DNA of 64,000 nt from Nocardioides pinisoli (GTDB lineage Bacteria > Actinomycetota > Actinomycetes > Propionibacteriales > Nocardioidaceae), in assembly GCF_024199985.1 (NCBI RefSeq), contig NZ_JANARS010000003.1, positions 124,001-188,000 of the forward strand, given 5' to 3'. The position numbers and the translations under genes were made by a program. The notes under the pieces are model-generated. The model made no database searches. It was not told the origin of the DNA and saw only the letters and a program-made list of their open reading frames with translations. The number at the start of each line of letters is the position of its first letter. Positions within the stretch are counted from its first letter, which is position 1. Below, piece after piece: positions 7,827 through 14,960 of this stretch.

Positions 7827-9056
7827 TCATGCCGGTGCGGGTCGGGCGGCCGACAGCGCCACCGCGCGAGCGAGACTCGGTGCCAGGGGCAGTCGCGGGA
7901 GGAGGGTGGCCTGGACGGCGTGGTAGAGGTCGGGCTTGCCGGGCCACACGTGGGCCTGCGGCCGGTTGGACGGGTCGAGCTCGTGGTGCCACGACCCGCG
8001 CTCGCGGTCGACGAGGTGCTCGCGGGCGTAGGCCCACCACTCGGCGTAGCGCTGGGCACAGCCCTCATCGCCCGTACGCCGGTGCAGCGCCGCGGCGGCC
8101 GCGATCGCCTCGGCGGCCACCCAGTGCATCCGCTCGCGGACGACGGGCCGGCCCTCCCAGTCGGTGGTGTAGACGAAGCCCGGCGCTCCGTCGGCGTGCC
8201 AGCCGTCGGCGACCGCGCGGTCGAAGAGCAGGCGCGAGGTGTCGAGCAGCCCCGCGGGTGCCGTGTCCCCCAGGGTCGCCTCGAGGTGGAGCAGCAGCCG
8301 CGACCACTCCAGGCCGTGGCCGACGGTCGCGCCGTAGGGCTTGAACGGGTCGTCGGGCCGGTCGCGGTTGAGCTCGAGGTCGACCGACCAGTCCGGACCG
8401 AAGTGCTCGGGCAGCCGTCCGTCGTACGACGGTGCCAGCTCGACCACCAGGCCGGCCAGCCGGGCTGCCCTCTCGTGCCAGAAGTGGTCACCGGTCACGT
8501 CGCCGACGGCGAGCATCGCCTCGAGGGAGTGCATGGTCGAGTTGAGGCCTCGGTAGGGCGCGGGTGAGGTCCATCCCCGGTCCCACTCGTCGACCACGCG
8601 GCCGAGGTCCTCGTCCCAGAAGTGCTCCTCGAAGACCCGGGTCGCCTCGGCGAGCAGGTCGTCCGCACCGGCGAGGCCGGCGACGACCGCCGTCGACCCG
8701 GCGAGCATCACGAAGGCGTGGGCGTAGCAGGCCTTGGTGTCGTCGGGCTCGCCGTCCGGGCCGGCCGCGGCGAACCAGCCGCCGTGGTCGTCGTCGCGGA
8801 GCACGCCACGCAGGCCGTCGAGGGCTCCGGTCGCGACCTCGGCGCAGCCCTCGACCCCGAGCAGCGCGCCGATCCCGAAGACGTGGACGGTGCGGCTGGT
8901 GATCCAGGTGTGCACCGGACGAGCGAGGTCGGGGGCACCGTCGTCGTCCAGCCACGCCGCACCGCCGCGGGGGTGCACGACGCGAGTGCCGAAGGCGAGG
9001 AGGCGCCGGCACTCGGCGTCGAGCCAGGCGTCGTCGGGAGGGGCGGGATCGCTCAT
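7827..9056 (-). CDS. AGE-family sugar isomerase (N-acylglucosamine 2-epimerase fold; probable D-mannose isomerase)
   Basis: A 409-residue protein of mostly helical, Trp/His-rich sequence typical of the (alpha/alpha)6 barrel of N-acylglucosamine 2-epimerases and mannose isomerases: HVFGIGALLG, KACYAHAFVMLAG, RGLNSTMHSLEAMLAV, GATVGHGLEWSRLLL and MHWVAAEAIAAA. Conserved His residues in these segments form the active site. Length fits D-mannose/aldose-ketose isomerases rather than the shorter renin-binding proteins. First gene of the isomerase-kinase-MFS operon; starts at ATG 9056, just downstream of the tRNA-Tyr terminator. Confidence 0.8.
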   Translation of the reverse strand: MSDPAPPDDAWLDAECRRLLAFGTRVVHPRGGAAWLDDDGAPDLARPVHTWITSRTVHVFGIGALLGVEGCAEVATGALDGLRGVLRDDDHGGWFAAAGPDGEPDDTKACYAHAFVMLAGSTAVVAGLAGADDLLAEATRVFEEHFWDEDLGRVVDEWDRGWTSPAPYRGLNSTMHSLEAMLAVGDVTGDHFWHERAARLAGLVVELAPSYDGRLPEHFGPDWSVDLELNRDRPDDPFKPYGATVGHGLEWSRLLLHLEATLGDTAPAGLLDTSRLLFDRAVADGWHADGAPGFVYTTDWEGRPVVRERMHWVAAEAIAAAAALHRRTGDEGCAQRYAEWWAYAREHLVDRERGSWHHELDPSNRPQAHVWPGKPDLYHAVQATLLPRLPLAPSLARAVALSAARPAPA

Positions 9057-9073
9057 GTCGGCAGTCAAATGCA

Positions 9074-9103
9074 CGAGACCCCCGCCTGTCGACGGGGGTC
9101 TCG
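9074..9103 (-). terminator. Terminator of tRNA-Tyr
   Basis: An 11-bp perfect stem (CGAGACCCCCG / CGGGGGTCTCG) with an 8-base loop lies 19 bases beyond the tRNA 3' end and just before the isomerase ATG. In the minus direction it is followed by a short T-containing stretch (TGCATTT). Confidence 0.8.
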
Positions 9104-9121
9104 CGACTGGACTACGTCCAG

Positions 9122-9203
9122 TGGCAGGTAGAGGATTCGAACCTCTGTAGGCAATGCCGGCTGATTTACAGTCAGCTCCCTTTGGCCGCTCGGGCAACCT
9201 GCC
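9122..9203 (-). tRNA. tRNA-Tyr (anticodon GTA)
   Basis: On the minus strand the 82-base sequence starts GGCAGGTTGCCCGAGCGG and ends GGTTCGAATCCTCTACC plus TGCCA. It folds as a class II tRNA with a 7-bp acceptor stem, D loop, anticodon loop CTGTAAA (anticodon at 9167-9169), a long variable arm and a T loop TTCGAAT. The CCA end is not encoded. A TATTGT -10 box (ACAATA on the plus strand, 9216-9221) lies 13 bases upstream. Confidence 0.97.
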
Positions 9204-9287
9204 GGGCCGTGCGGAACAATAGCAAGGCACGCACTTCACCACGAATCGCCGGGGCACGCTCCAGGAGGCCCCACAAGGAGGCACAAC

Positions 9288-9779
9288 ATGGCTGACTCGA
9301 GCTTCGACATCGTGAGCAAGCTGGACCGCCAGGAGGTCGACAACGCGCTCAGCCAGGCGGCGCGGGAGATCGCGACTCGCTTCGACTTCAAGGGCACGGG
9401 CGCGTCGATCGAGTGGAAGGGCGAGAAGGCGATCGAGATCACCGCCTCGGCCGACGACCGCGCCAGCGCGGTGCTCAGCGTCTTCCAGGACAAGCTGATC
9501 AAGCGCAACCAGAGCCTCAAGATCCTCGACGCCTCCGAGCCGCGCCAGTCCGGGCAGGTCTCCAAGATCGACATCGCGCTCAAGGAGGGCATCACCTCCG
9601 AGGACGCCAAGAAGATCTCCAAGCTGATCCGCGACGAGGGGCCCAAGGGCGTCAAGGCGCAGGTGCAGGGCGAGGAGCTGCGCGTCTCGTCGAAGAAGCG
9701 TGACGACCTCCAGGCCGTCCAGCAGCTGGTGAAGGCGCAGGACTACGACTTCGCGGTGCAGTTCACCAACTACCGGTGA
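9288..9779 (+). CDS. yajQ: YajQ-family nucleotide (c-di-GMP) binding protein
   Basis: A 163-residue protein that matches YajQ over its full length: [20 protein letters not shown] at the start, [31 protein letters not shown] and the C-terminal VQFTNYR. The family has two RRM-like ferredoxin folds and binds cyclic di-GMP or other nucleotides in the cytosol; proteobacterial members act as transcriptional co-regulators. AAGGAGG seven bases before the ATG fixes the start. It is monocistronic, divergent from tRNA-Tyr. Confidence 0.95.
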   Translation: MADSSFDIVSKLDRQEVDNALSQAAREIATRFDFKGTGASIEWKGEKAIEITASADDRASAVLSVFQDKLIKRNQSLKILDASEPRQSGQVSKIDIALKEGITSEDAKKISKLIRDEGPKGVKAQVQGEELRVSSKKRDDLQAVQQLVKAQDYDFAVQFTNYR

Positions 9780-9780
9780 A

Positions 9781-9800
9781 CCACGCCCTTCTGAGCGTGG
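9781..9800 (+). terminator. Weak stem-loop after yajQ
   Basis: CCACGC, eight bases, GCGTGG begins two bases after the yajQ stop. No T-tract follows, so strength is uncertain. Confidence 0.4.
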
Positions 9801-9921
9801 GGCACGCCACCCCAATTACGTCCTGGTCGCGTTCGTGGCCTCAGCAATCTGACGACCGCACATACCGATGAGCGCGGCAGGCCTCGGGAGGAATGGTCTC
9901 CCCTCCTGGCTGTCTCGAACC

Positions 9922-9927
9922 TAGTCT
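9922..9927 (+). promoter_or_regulatory. -10 box TAGTCT for a leaderless transcript
   Basis: TAGTCT six bases before the ATG at 9934. It supports both the reality and the chosen start of the following unknown gene. Bases 9801-9921 contain nothing else recognisable. Confidence 0.45.
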
Positions 9928-9933
9928 CGAAGC

Positions 9934-10341
9934 ATGAGTACAAGCGGCTGGTTCGCGTGCGCGCCAGAGGGGTCCACCCCAAGACCAGAGTCGACTCCTA
10001 CTCCTGCGCAACGAGCGGTTGCCGCAGCCCAGCGGTCCGTTCCTTCGTCCGGAGTGCGCCGTGTCACTGAAGACATCAGCGACGACGACCTCTATGAAGC
10101 GTTCATCGAGTTCCTCGGGTGCTACGGAGTTGCCCGAGAGGTGGCCCTTGGTGTGATCCGCCTCGACATCGCCGAGGACATGTATCCCACTGGTCGCGAG
10201 GCGGGCCTGCCTCTGATGGTGCACCTCAGCCGGACGCAACTCCGTCGACTGGCTTGGGCTGAGGAAGACATCTTCGACGACACGGACCTCGGTGTGGTGC
10301 CCCGTACGACGCGTCATGTCGAGGTCGGATCGACACGTTGA
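9934..10341 (+). CDS. Unknown small acidic protein, first gene of the accessory island
   Basis: A 135-residue reading frame. The first 45 residues are Pro/Ser/Thr-rich and probably disordered; from about residue 47 an acidic, helical domain begins (DDDLYEAFIEFLGCYG, then REVALGVIRLDIAEDM). I recognise no named family. Size, acidity and its neighbours (ankyrin protein and DUF2185-like gene) are what one sees among immunity proteins of polymorphic toxins, but that is inference. The start is supported by the leaderless -10 box. Codon use is visibly less GC-biased than in the core genes around it. Confidence 0.55.
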   Translation: MSTSGWFACAPEGSTPRPESTPTPAQRAVAAAQRSVPSSGVRRVTEDISDDDLYEAFIEFLGCYGVAREVALGVIRLDIAEDMYPTGREAGLPLMVHLSRTQLRRLAWAEEDIFDDTDLGVVPRTTRHVEVGSTR

Positions 10342-10552
10342 CCTTCGGGCTGGCGGAGGTCTTTGAGTCCGGCCGCACGCTGTCTTGACTGGGCGGATCC
10401 GCGGTCGAGGAGGTGTCCGTACCCGATCTCTTCCTGCGACCCTGGGTCGAGCAGACAACCAGCAGGACGACAGGTAGGCGTGGGACTGTCCAACCGCAAC
10501 GCGCCCCGCGACACGAACGCGCTGCACGCCGCGTTGACCCGAGCCGGCGTGG

Positions 10553-11020
10553 GTGAACCACGACCACGAGTCGGGCACGACCCTCGTCCTGGCACTGACG
10601 AACTCTGACACCACCCAGCGGGTTGCCATCGCTAACCGGCTGCTCGATGACGGTGCCGACGTCAGCCGACGCCATCCCCTGCACGTGTTGCTGGCGCGCA
10701 ACGAGCACGACTTCGCGGCCGAGGCGCCACTCGTCGAACGCCTCCTCGACGCGGGCGTGGACGTGAACGAGGTTCTTCCGAACGACGGGACACCGCTGGA
10801 GACGCTGGCTGCAAGGTTCAAGTTCAGCGACGTCACCCTCACCCCCTTCTACGACGTGCTGCTCGCTCGCCCTGACCTCGATCTACTGCGCCACGGCAAG
10901 AACGGGCGCACCGTGCTGGGAAACCTGCGGAAGTGGTCAGCGAAGCGCGCAGAGCTGGTCATCCGTGCCGAGCAGACCCTCACCGACCGCGGCATTCCCG
11001 TCCCGCCTCCAGGGCAGTAG
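10553..11020 (+). CDS. Ankyrin-repeat protein, probably 5'-frameshifted
   Basis: A 155-residue frame with ankyrin-type repeats: TTLVLALTNSD...IANRLLDDGADV, HPLHVLLARN...LVERLLDAGVDVNE, and a third, looser repeat ending DLDLLRHGKNGRTVL. Such proteins bind partner proteins, and this compact form is common among toxin-immunity genes. The frame opens at GTG 10553 with no ribosome-binding site and directly in the middle of a repeat. The preceding bases in another frame, from GTG 10480, read NALHAALTRAG, a plausible first half-repeat, and removing one base near 10550 would join the two. So the gene either starts internally or has a one-base insertion. Bases 10342-10479 hold no supported gene. Confidence 0.65.
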   Translation: MNHDHESGTTLVLALTNSDTTQRVAIANRLLDDGADVSRRHPLHVLLARNEHDFAAEAPLVERLLDAGVDVNEVLPNDGTPLETLAARFKFSDVTLTPFYDVLLARPDLDLLRHGKNGRTVLGNLRKWSAKRAELVIRAEQTLTDRGIPVPPPGQ

Positions 11021-11052
11021 CACCCAGCCCTCGAGCCAGCCCGGAGGGCCCC

Positions 11053-11347
11053 ATGCCCATAGAGTCCGTCCCCGCAGCTGGCGCGAGGCTGGTGTCGAAG
11101 AACGTGCGCCGGCCGCATCAAGTGGATGGTCCGCGAGGAGTCCCGTGCGGCCGCGGACAACGGGTGGCGCGTAGCTGGGATGTCGACCGACGACCTCGAG
11201 GGCGACACACAGAAGCCGGACCCGTCCCTGTCGTTCACCGGCGACCGGGCCTCCGCAGCTCGCCTCCCGGAATGGTTCTGCTGGGAACGTCGAAGATTCC
11301 TCGAAGCCGAGGACACTCCCTGCCGCACCTGCCAACGTGGGTGCTGA
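11053..11347 (+). pseudogene. DUF2185 / Imm33-like immunity gene with a frameshift
   Basis: ATG 11053, eight bases after GGAGGG, opens a frame reading ARLVSKNV; the reading then continues in the next frame as GRIKWMVREES...DNGWRVAGM up to a stop at 11347. Joined by dropping one C near 11107-11110, the product matches the DUF2185 (Imm33) pattern: I/L-V-S-K, then a MxREE-type strand, then D-x-GWR. That family occurs among immunity proteins. As given, the product would be cut and the downstream half silent. The part after about residue 55 no longer resembles the family. A real decay mutation and a sequencing error cannot be told apart here. Bases 11348-11392 are empty. Confidence 0.5.
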
Positions 11348-11392
11348 GCGACCGGCAACCTCACGGGGGGCTGCCGGCACCGCCATGGACGA

Positions 11393-11430
11393 GAACGCCC
11401 CGCGACCAGGGGGTTGGTCGTGGGGCGTTC
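11393..11430. terminator. Strong bidirectional terminator closing the accessory island
   Basis: A 16-bp stem (GAACGCCCC, G-U wobble, CGACCA against TGGTCG and GGGGCGTTC) around a 6-base loop, followed by TTC on the plus strand and flanked by GA-rich sequence on the other. It separates the plus-strand island from the minus-strand cobalamin-protein gene that ends at 11474. Confidence 0.8.
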
Positions 11431-11473
11431 TTCATGACTCGGGCCGATCAGACCGGGCGGCCGGCGGAGCTGC

Positions 11474-12127
11474 TCACCAGCCGCCGCGGATCTCGGCCAG
11501 TGCGCCGACGAGCGCGACGACGGCGCGTACGGGGTCGGCGGGAAGCGTGAGCGCCCCGATCTCGGCCACGGTCTGATCGTCGGCGCCGCGCCCGGCGGCG
11601 TAGAGCGGGTGGTCGGCGGCGAGCTTGCGCAGCGCCGATGCGTGCGAGGTGAACATCGTCGGCCTCGTCGCCGCCAGCACGACAGCGTCGGCCCCGGTGC
11701 CGCGCGCCGCGGTGAGGATCGCCGGCACCGGGGTGTCGGCCCCCAGGAACCGCACGCGGACGCCTCGCTCGCGCAGCATCAGCGCCACGCACAGCAGGAC
11801 CATGTCGTGCCGCTCCCCCGGCGGGCAGGCGAGCAGGACGACCGGCGCGACCGCCGTGGCGTCCTCGAGCACCGGCATCGGAGGTACGGCGGCCAGCGCG
11901 GTCAGCTTGCGCCGCAGCATGTCGCTGACGAAGTGCTCGTGGGCGACCGAGAGCGTGCCCTCCTCCCACCGGTCGCCGACCTCCTGCAGGAAGGGCAGGA
12001 CGACGCCGGTGACCGCGCCGGACAGCGGCACGTCCCACAGCAGCCTGGCGATGGCGATCTCCGCGGCCTCGGCGTCGAAGGTCTCGACGGCAGCCCAGAG
12101 CTCGTCGGAGGTCGTCGTGAGGGTCAC
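11474..12127 (-). CDS. Stand-alone cobalamin (B12)-binding protein, CarH/LitR-like light-sensor module without DNA-binding domain
   Basis: A 217-residue protein with two parts: a four-helix cap (about residues 8-80) containing W54 and the pair E64-H65, which in CarH-type sensors face the adenosylcobalamin upper ligand, and a Rossmann B12-binding domain (about 95-215) with E105-x-H107, LGADTPV and VVLAATRP. The usual ExHxxG ends in Val here instead of Gly, while the cobalt-ligand His is kept. CarH and LitR regulators carry this module behind a MerR helix-turn-helix, which is absent. It may act as a B12 or light sensor that works through a partner, or in corrinoid chemistry. GTG 12127 has a -10 box six bases upstream, so it is transcribed separately from cysA. 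Confidence 0.75.
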   Translation of the reverse strand: MTLTTTSDELWAAVETFDAEAAEIAIARLLWDVPLSGAVTGVVLPFLQEVGDRWEEGTLSVAHEHFVSDMLRRKLTALAAVPPMPVLEDATAVAPVVLLACPPGERHDMVLLCVALMLRERGVRVRFLGADTPVPAILTAARGTGADAVVLAATRPTMFTSHASALRKLAADHPLYAAGRGADDQTVAEIGALTLPADPVRAVVALVGALAEIRGGW

Positions 12128-12133
12128 AGGCGA

Positions 12134-12139
12134 ACGCTA
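12134..12139 (-). promoter_or_regulatory. -10 box TAGCGT for the B12-protein gene
   Basis: TAGCGT on the minus strand, six bases before GTG 12127; leaderless spacing. Confidence 0.45.
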
Positions 12140-12186
12140 GTCCGTGCCGGGCGCTCGCGTCGCGTCCTGGACCACGCTGTCGGCGC

Positions 12187-13164
12187 TCAGACGGCCGCCG
12201 CCATGCGCGGCACCACCGTGGCACCCGCCGCAGGGGTGAGCCACACGGTGCCCCCCTCGGCGAGCCCGTGGGTGCGCGCGTGGGCCCGGGTGACCACGAC
12301 GGACACCTCGTCGCCGTCCACGGTGAGCACCGTGAGGCGTACCTCGAAGCCGATCCGGACCATCCGCGAGATCGTGCCCTCGACACCACCGGCGAGCCGG
12401 GGTGAGGAGTCGAGCTCGATGTCGTGAGGGCGGAGGGAGACGCCGCCGAGGTGGGTCACCTCGCCGAGGAACGACATCACGAAGTCGTTGGCCGGCTCGT
12501 CGTAGAGCTGGTCGGGGGTGCCGACCTGCTCGACGCGGCCCTCGTTGATGACCACGATCTCGTCGGCGACCTCGAGCGCCTCCTCCTGGTCGTGCGTCAC
12601 GAAGACGGTCGTCACGTGCACGTCGTCGTGGAGCCGGCGCAGCCAGTCGCGCAGCTCCTTGCGGACCTTGGCGTCGAGCGCGCCGAACGGCTCGTCGAGC
12701 AGCAGCACCGACGGCTCCACCGCGAGGGCGCGGGCGAGCGCCATGCGCTGGCGCTGTCCGCCGGAGAGCTGCGACGGGAGCCGGTGCGCGAACTGGGAGA
12801 GGTGCACGAGCTTGAGCAGCTCCTGGACGCGGTGCTCGACCTCGTCCTTGGGACGCTTGCGGATCTCGAGGCCGAACGCGACGTTCTTGGCCACCGTCAT
12901 GTGCTTGAAGACGGCGTAGTGCTGGAAGACGAAGCCGACGTTGCGCTTCTGGGCCGGCAGGTGGGTGGCCTCGACGCCCTCGATGCTGACCGAGCCGGTG
13001 TCGGCCTTCTCGAGGCCCGCGATGATGCGGAGCAAGGTCGACTTTCCGCCGCCACTGGGGCCGAGCAGGGCGGTGAGCTGGCCGGTCGGGATCGTGACGT
13101 TGACGTCCTCGAGCGCCACGAAGTCGCCGAACTTCTTGTTCAGTCCGGTCACGTCGATGCTCAT
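12187..13164 (-). CDS. cysA: Sulfate/thiosulfate ABC importer, ATP-binding subunit
   Basis: A 325-residue ABC ATPase: Walker [10 protein letters not shown] (35-43), Q-loop [13 protein letters not shown], signature [15 protein letters not shown], Walker [13 protein letters not shown] and switch [11 protein letters not shown], followed by a C-terminal TOBE-like beta domain from about residue 235. The LFKHM-type Q-loop and [14 protein letters not shown] stretch are characteristic of CysA rather than sugar or iron ATPases. It powers sulfate uptake with CysT and CysW at the inner face of the membrane. Last gene of the cysP-cysT-cysW-cysA operon, 46 bases after cysW; GAGAGG precedes the ATG. Confidence 0.93.
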   Translation of the reverse strand: MSIDVTGLNKKFGDFVALEDVNVTIPTGQLTALLGPSGGGKSTLLRIIAGLEKADTGSVSIEGVEATHLPAQKRNVGFVFQHYAVFKHMTVAKNVAFGLEIRKRPKDEVEHRVQELLKLVHLSQFAHRLPSQLSGGQRQRMALARALAVEPSVLLLDEPFGALDAKVRKELRDWLRRLHDDVHVTTVFVTHDQEEALEVADEIVVINEGRVEQVGTPDQLYDEPANDFVMSFLGEVTHLGGVSLRPHDIELDSSPRLAGGVEGTISRMVRIGFEVRLTVLTVDGDEVSVVVTRAHARTHGLAEGGTVWLTPAAGATVVPRMAAAV

Positions 13165-13210
13165 GGTGGTGCCTCTCTGGTCGAGCTGGTGTGAGGTCAG
13201 GAGATGGGGG

Positions 13211-14083
13211 TCAGGGGTGGTTCTTGGGCCGGATGATCCCGACGATGACGATGCAGGCGACGGAGACCATCGCGAGGAGGAAGGCGGTGGCGTAGGCGCC
13301 CTGCTGGTCGAAGTTGAGGTACTTCTCCTCGACCGCGAGGGTCGCCGTACGCGTCTGGCCGAGCACGTTGCCCGACACGACCTTGACCGCGCCGAACTCG
13401 CCGAGCGAGCGCGCCAGGGTCAGCACGACGCCGTAGGTGATGCCCCACTTGATGGAGGGCAGGGTGATCCGCCAGAAGCGCTGCAGGCCGTTGGCGCCGA
13501 GGCTCTCGGCCGCCTGCTCCTGCTCGATGCCGATCTCCTCGAGCACCGGCACGAGCTCGCGGATCATCAGCGGCAGCGCCACGAAGGTGGTCGCCATGAT
13601 GATGCCCGGCGTCGAGAAGATGACGTCGAGGCCCCAGCCGGCGAGCGTCGGGCCGAACCAGCCGTTGCGGCCGCCGTAGACCAGCACCAGGGCGAGGCCG
13701 ACGACGATCGGCGAGACCGACAGCGGGAGGTCGAGGAGCGCGTTGAGCAGCCGCTTGCCCGGGAACTCGTAGCGGACCAGGAGCAGCGACATCCCCACGC
13801 CGAAGAGCGTGTTGATGACGACCGACCAGACGGCGACGTACGCGCTGAGCTGCAGCGCGACGACCATGTCGGGGTCCTCGAGCAGGGAGCGGATCGACTC
13901 CCACCCGTTGTCGAAGGTGTTGGTGACGACCAGCGACACCGGCCACGCCACGAGGAAGAACAGGTAGGCGGTGACGATGAAGCGGAGAAGGTAGGTGACC
14001 GGAGTCTTGCGCACCCGCGGCGGCCGGCGACGCTCCTCGACGGGCGGCACCTCTGCGGTAGGTCGGACCAGCGTGTCAGCCAC
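13211..14083 (-). CDS. cysW: Sulfate ABC importer permease CysW
   Basis: A 290-residue permease with six predicted membrane segments after a 30-residue basic cytosolic N-terminus. The EAA-type loop that couples to CysA is [23 protein letters not shown] at about residues 187-209, and [16 protein letters not shown] follows. Sequence features such as the [10 protein letters not shown] stretch are those of sulfate permeases. Its start overlaps the cysT stop by eight bases, indicating coupled translation. Confidence 0.92.
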   Translation of the reverse strand: MADTLVRPTAEVPPVEERRRPPRVRKTPVTYLLRFIVTAYLFFLVAWPVSLVVTNTFDNGWESIRSLLEDPDMVVALQLSAYVAVWSVVINTLFGVGMSLLLVRYEFPGKRLLNALLDLPLSVSPIVVGLALVLVYGGRNGWFGPTLAGWGLDVIFSTPGIIMATTFVALPLMIRELVPVLEEIGIEQEQAAESLGANGLQRFWRITLPSIKWGITYGVVLTLARSLGEFGAVKVVSGNVLGQTRTATLAVEEKYLNFDQQGAYATAFLLAMVSVACIVIVGIIRPKNHP

Positions 14084-14924
14084 GAGCGGCCACCCGCCTC
14101 TGGATCAGGTCCAGGAGCACGATCACCGCGAGCGAGATGGCCAGCAGCACCGTCGCGACGGCAGCGGCGGCCGCGACGTTGTCGTTCTCGATGCTGCTGA
14201 GGATGCGCACGGAGGTGACCTCGGTCTTGAACGGGAGGTTGCCCGACAGCAGGACCAGCGAGCCGTACTCGCTGACGCCGCGGGCGAAGGACAGGGCCGC
14301 GCCGGCGGTGATGGCCGGCGTGAGGCTGGGCAGGATGATGCGGCGGAAGGTGGTCAACCGGCTCGCGCCGAGCGAGGCGGCGGCCTCCTCCACGTCGCGG
14401 TCGAGCTCCTCGAGCACCGGCTGGACCATCCGGACCACGAACGGCAGCGTGACGAAGAGGAACGCGAGGAAGACGGCCGGGCGCTGGTTGGCGATGTCGA
14501 CGCCGATCGGGCTGTCGGTGCCGTAGAGGGAGAGCAGCACCAGGCCGGCGACGATCGTCGGCAGCGCGAAGGGGATGTCGATCATCACCTCGAGCACCGA
14601 CTTGCCCCAGAACCGGTCGCGGACCAGCACCCAGGCGATGAGCGGGCCCATGACGACGTTGACGGCGGTGACACCGAGGGCGGTGAAGACGGTGAGCCTG
14701 ATGGCGGCGGCGGTCTGACCGTTGGTGATGGTCGACCAGAAGACGTCCCAGCCACCGTCGATGGCGGTGACGACGACGGCCGCCAGGGGGATCAGGACCA
14801 GCGCGCTGAACCAGATCATGGCGATGCCGAGCCCGAGCCCCGACGATCGCGTGAGCGTGGAGCGCGGCCCCGACCGGCGAGGAGTCCTCGCCGGTCGGAC
14901 CGCTGCGATCTCAGTTGATGTCAT
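14076..14924 (-). CDS. cysT: Sulfate ABC importer permease CysT (CysU)
   Basis: A 282-residue permease with six membrane segments, the coupling loop EEAAASLGASRLTTFRRIILPSL and the adjoining ARGVSEYGSLVLLSGN motif typical of CysT. It pairs with CysW to form the sulfate channel. ATG 14924 lies 36 bases after the stop of the binding-protein gene. N-terminal 30 residues are basic and cytosolic. Confidence 0.92.
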   Translation of the reverse strand: MTSTEIAAVRPARTPRRSGPRSTLTRSSGLGLGIAMIWFSALVLIPLAAVVVTAIDGGWDVFWSTITNGQTAAAIRLTVFTALGVTAVNVVMGPLIAWVLVRDRFWGKSVLEVMIDIPFALPTIVAGLVLLSLYGTDSPIGVDIANQRPAVFLAFLFVTLPFVVRMVQPVLEELDRDVEEAAASLGASRLTTFRRIILPSLTPAITAGAALSFARGVSEYGSLVLLSGNLPFKTEVTSVRILSSIENDNVAAAAAVATVLLAISLAVIVLLDLIQRRVAARG

Positions 14925-14960
14925 GACAGAGATGGGTGGAGTGATGAGGTGGCCGACAGG

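Noticed and set aside
9122-9203. tRNA-Leu or tRNA-Ser because of the long variable arm
   Set aside because: The anticodon is GTA, and bacterial tRNA-Tyr also belongs to class II.
10363-10608. 81-codon frame before the ankyrin gene as a separate gene
   Set aside because: Only its last third has protein-like character, and that fits better as the displaced start of the ankyrin protein.
10937-11386. Minus-strand frame of 149 codons in the immunity island
   Set aside because: No motif, odd composition, and it opposes the recognisable DUF2185-like reading and its ribosome-binding site.
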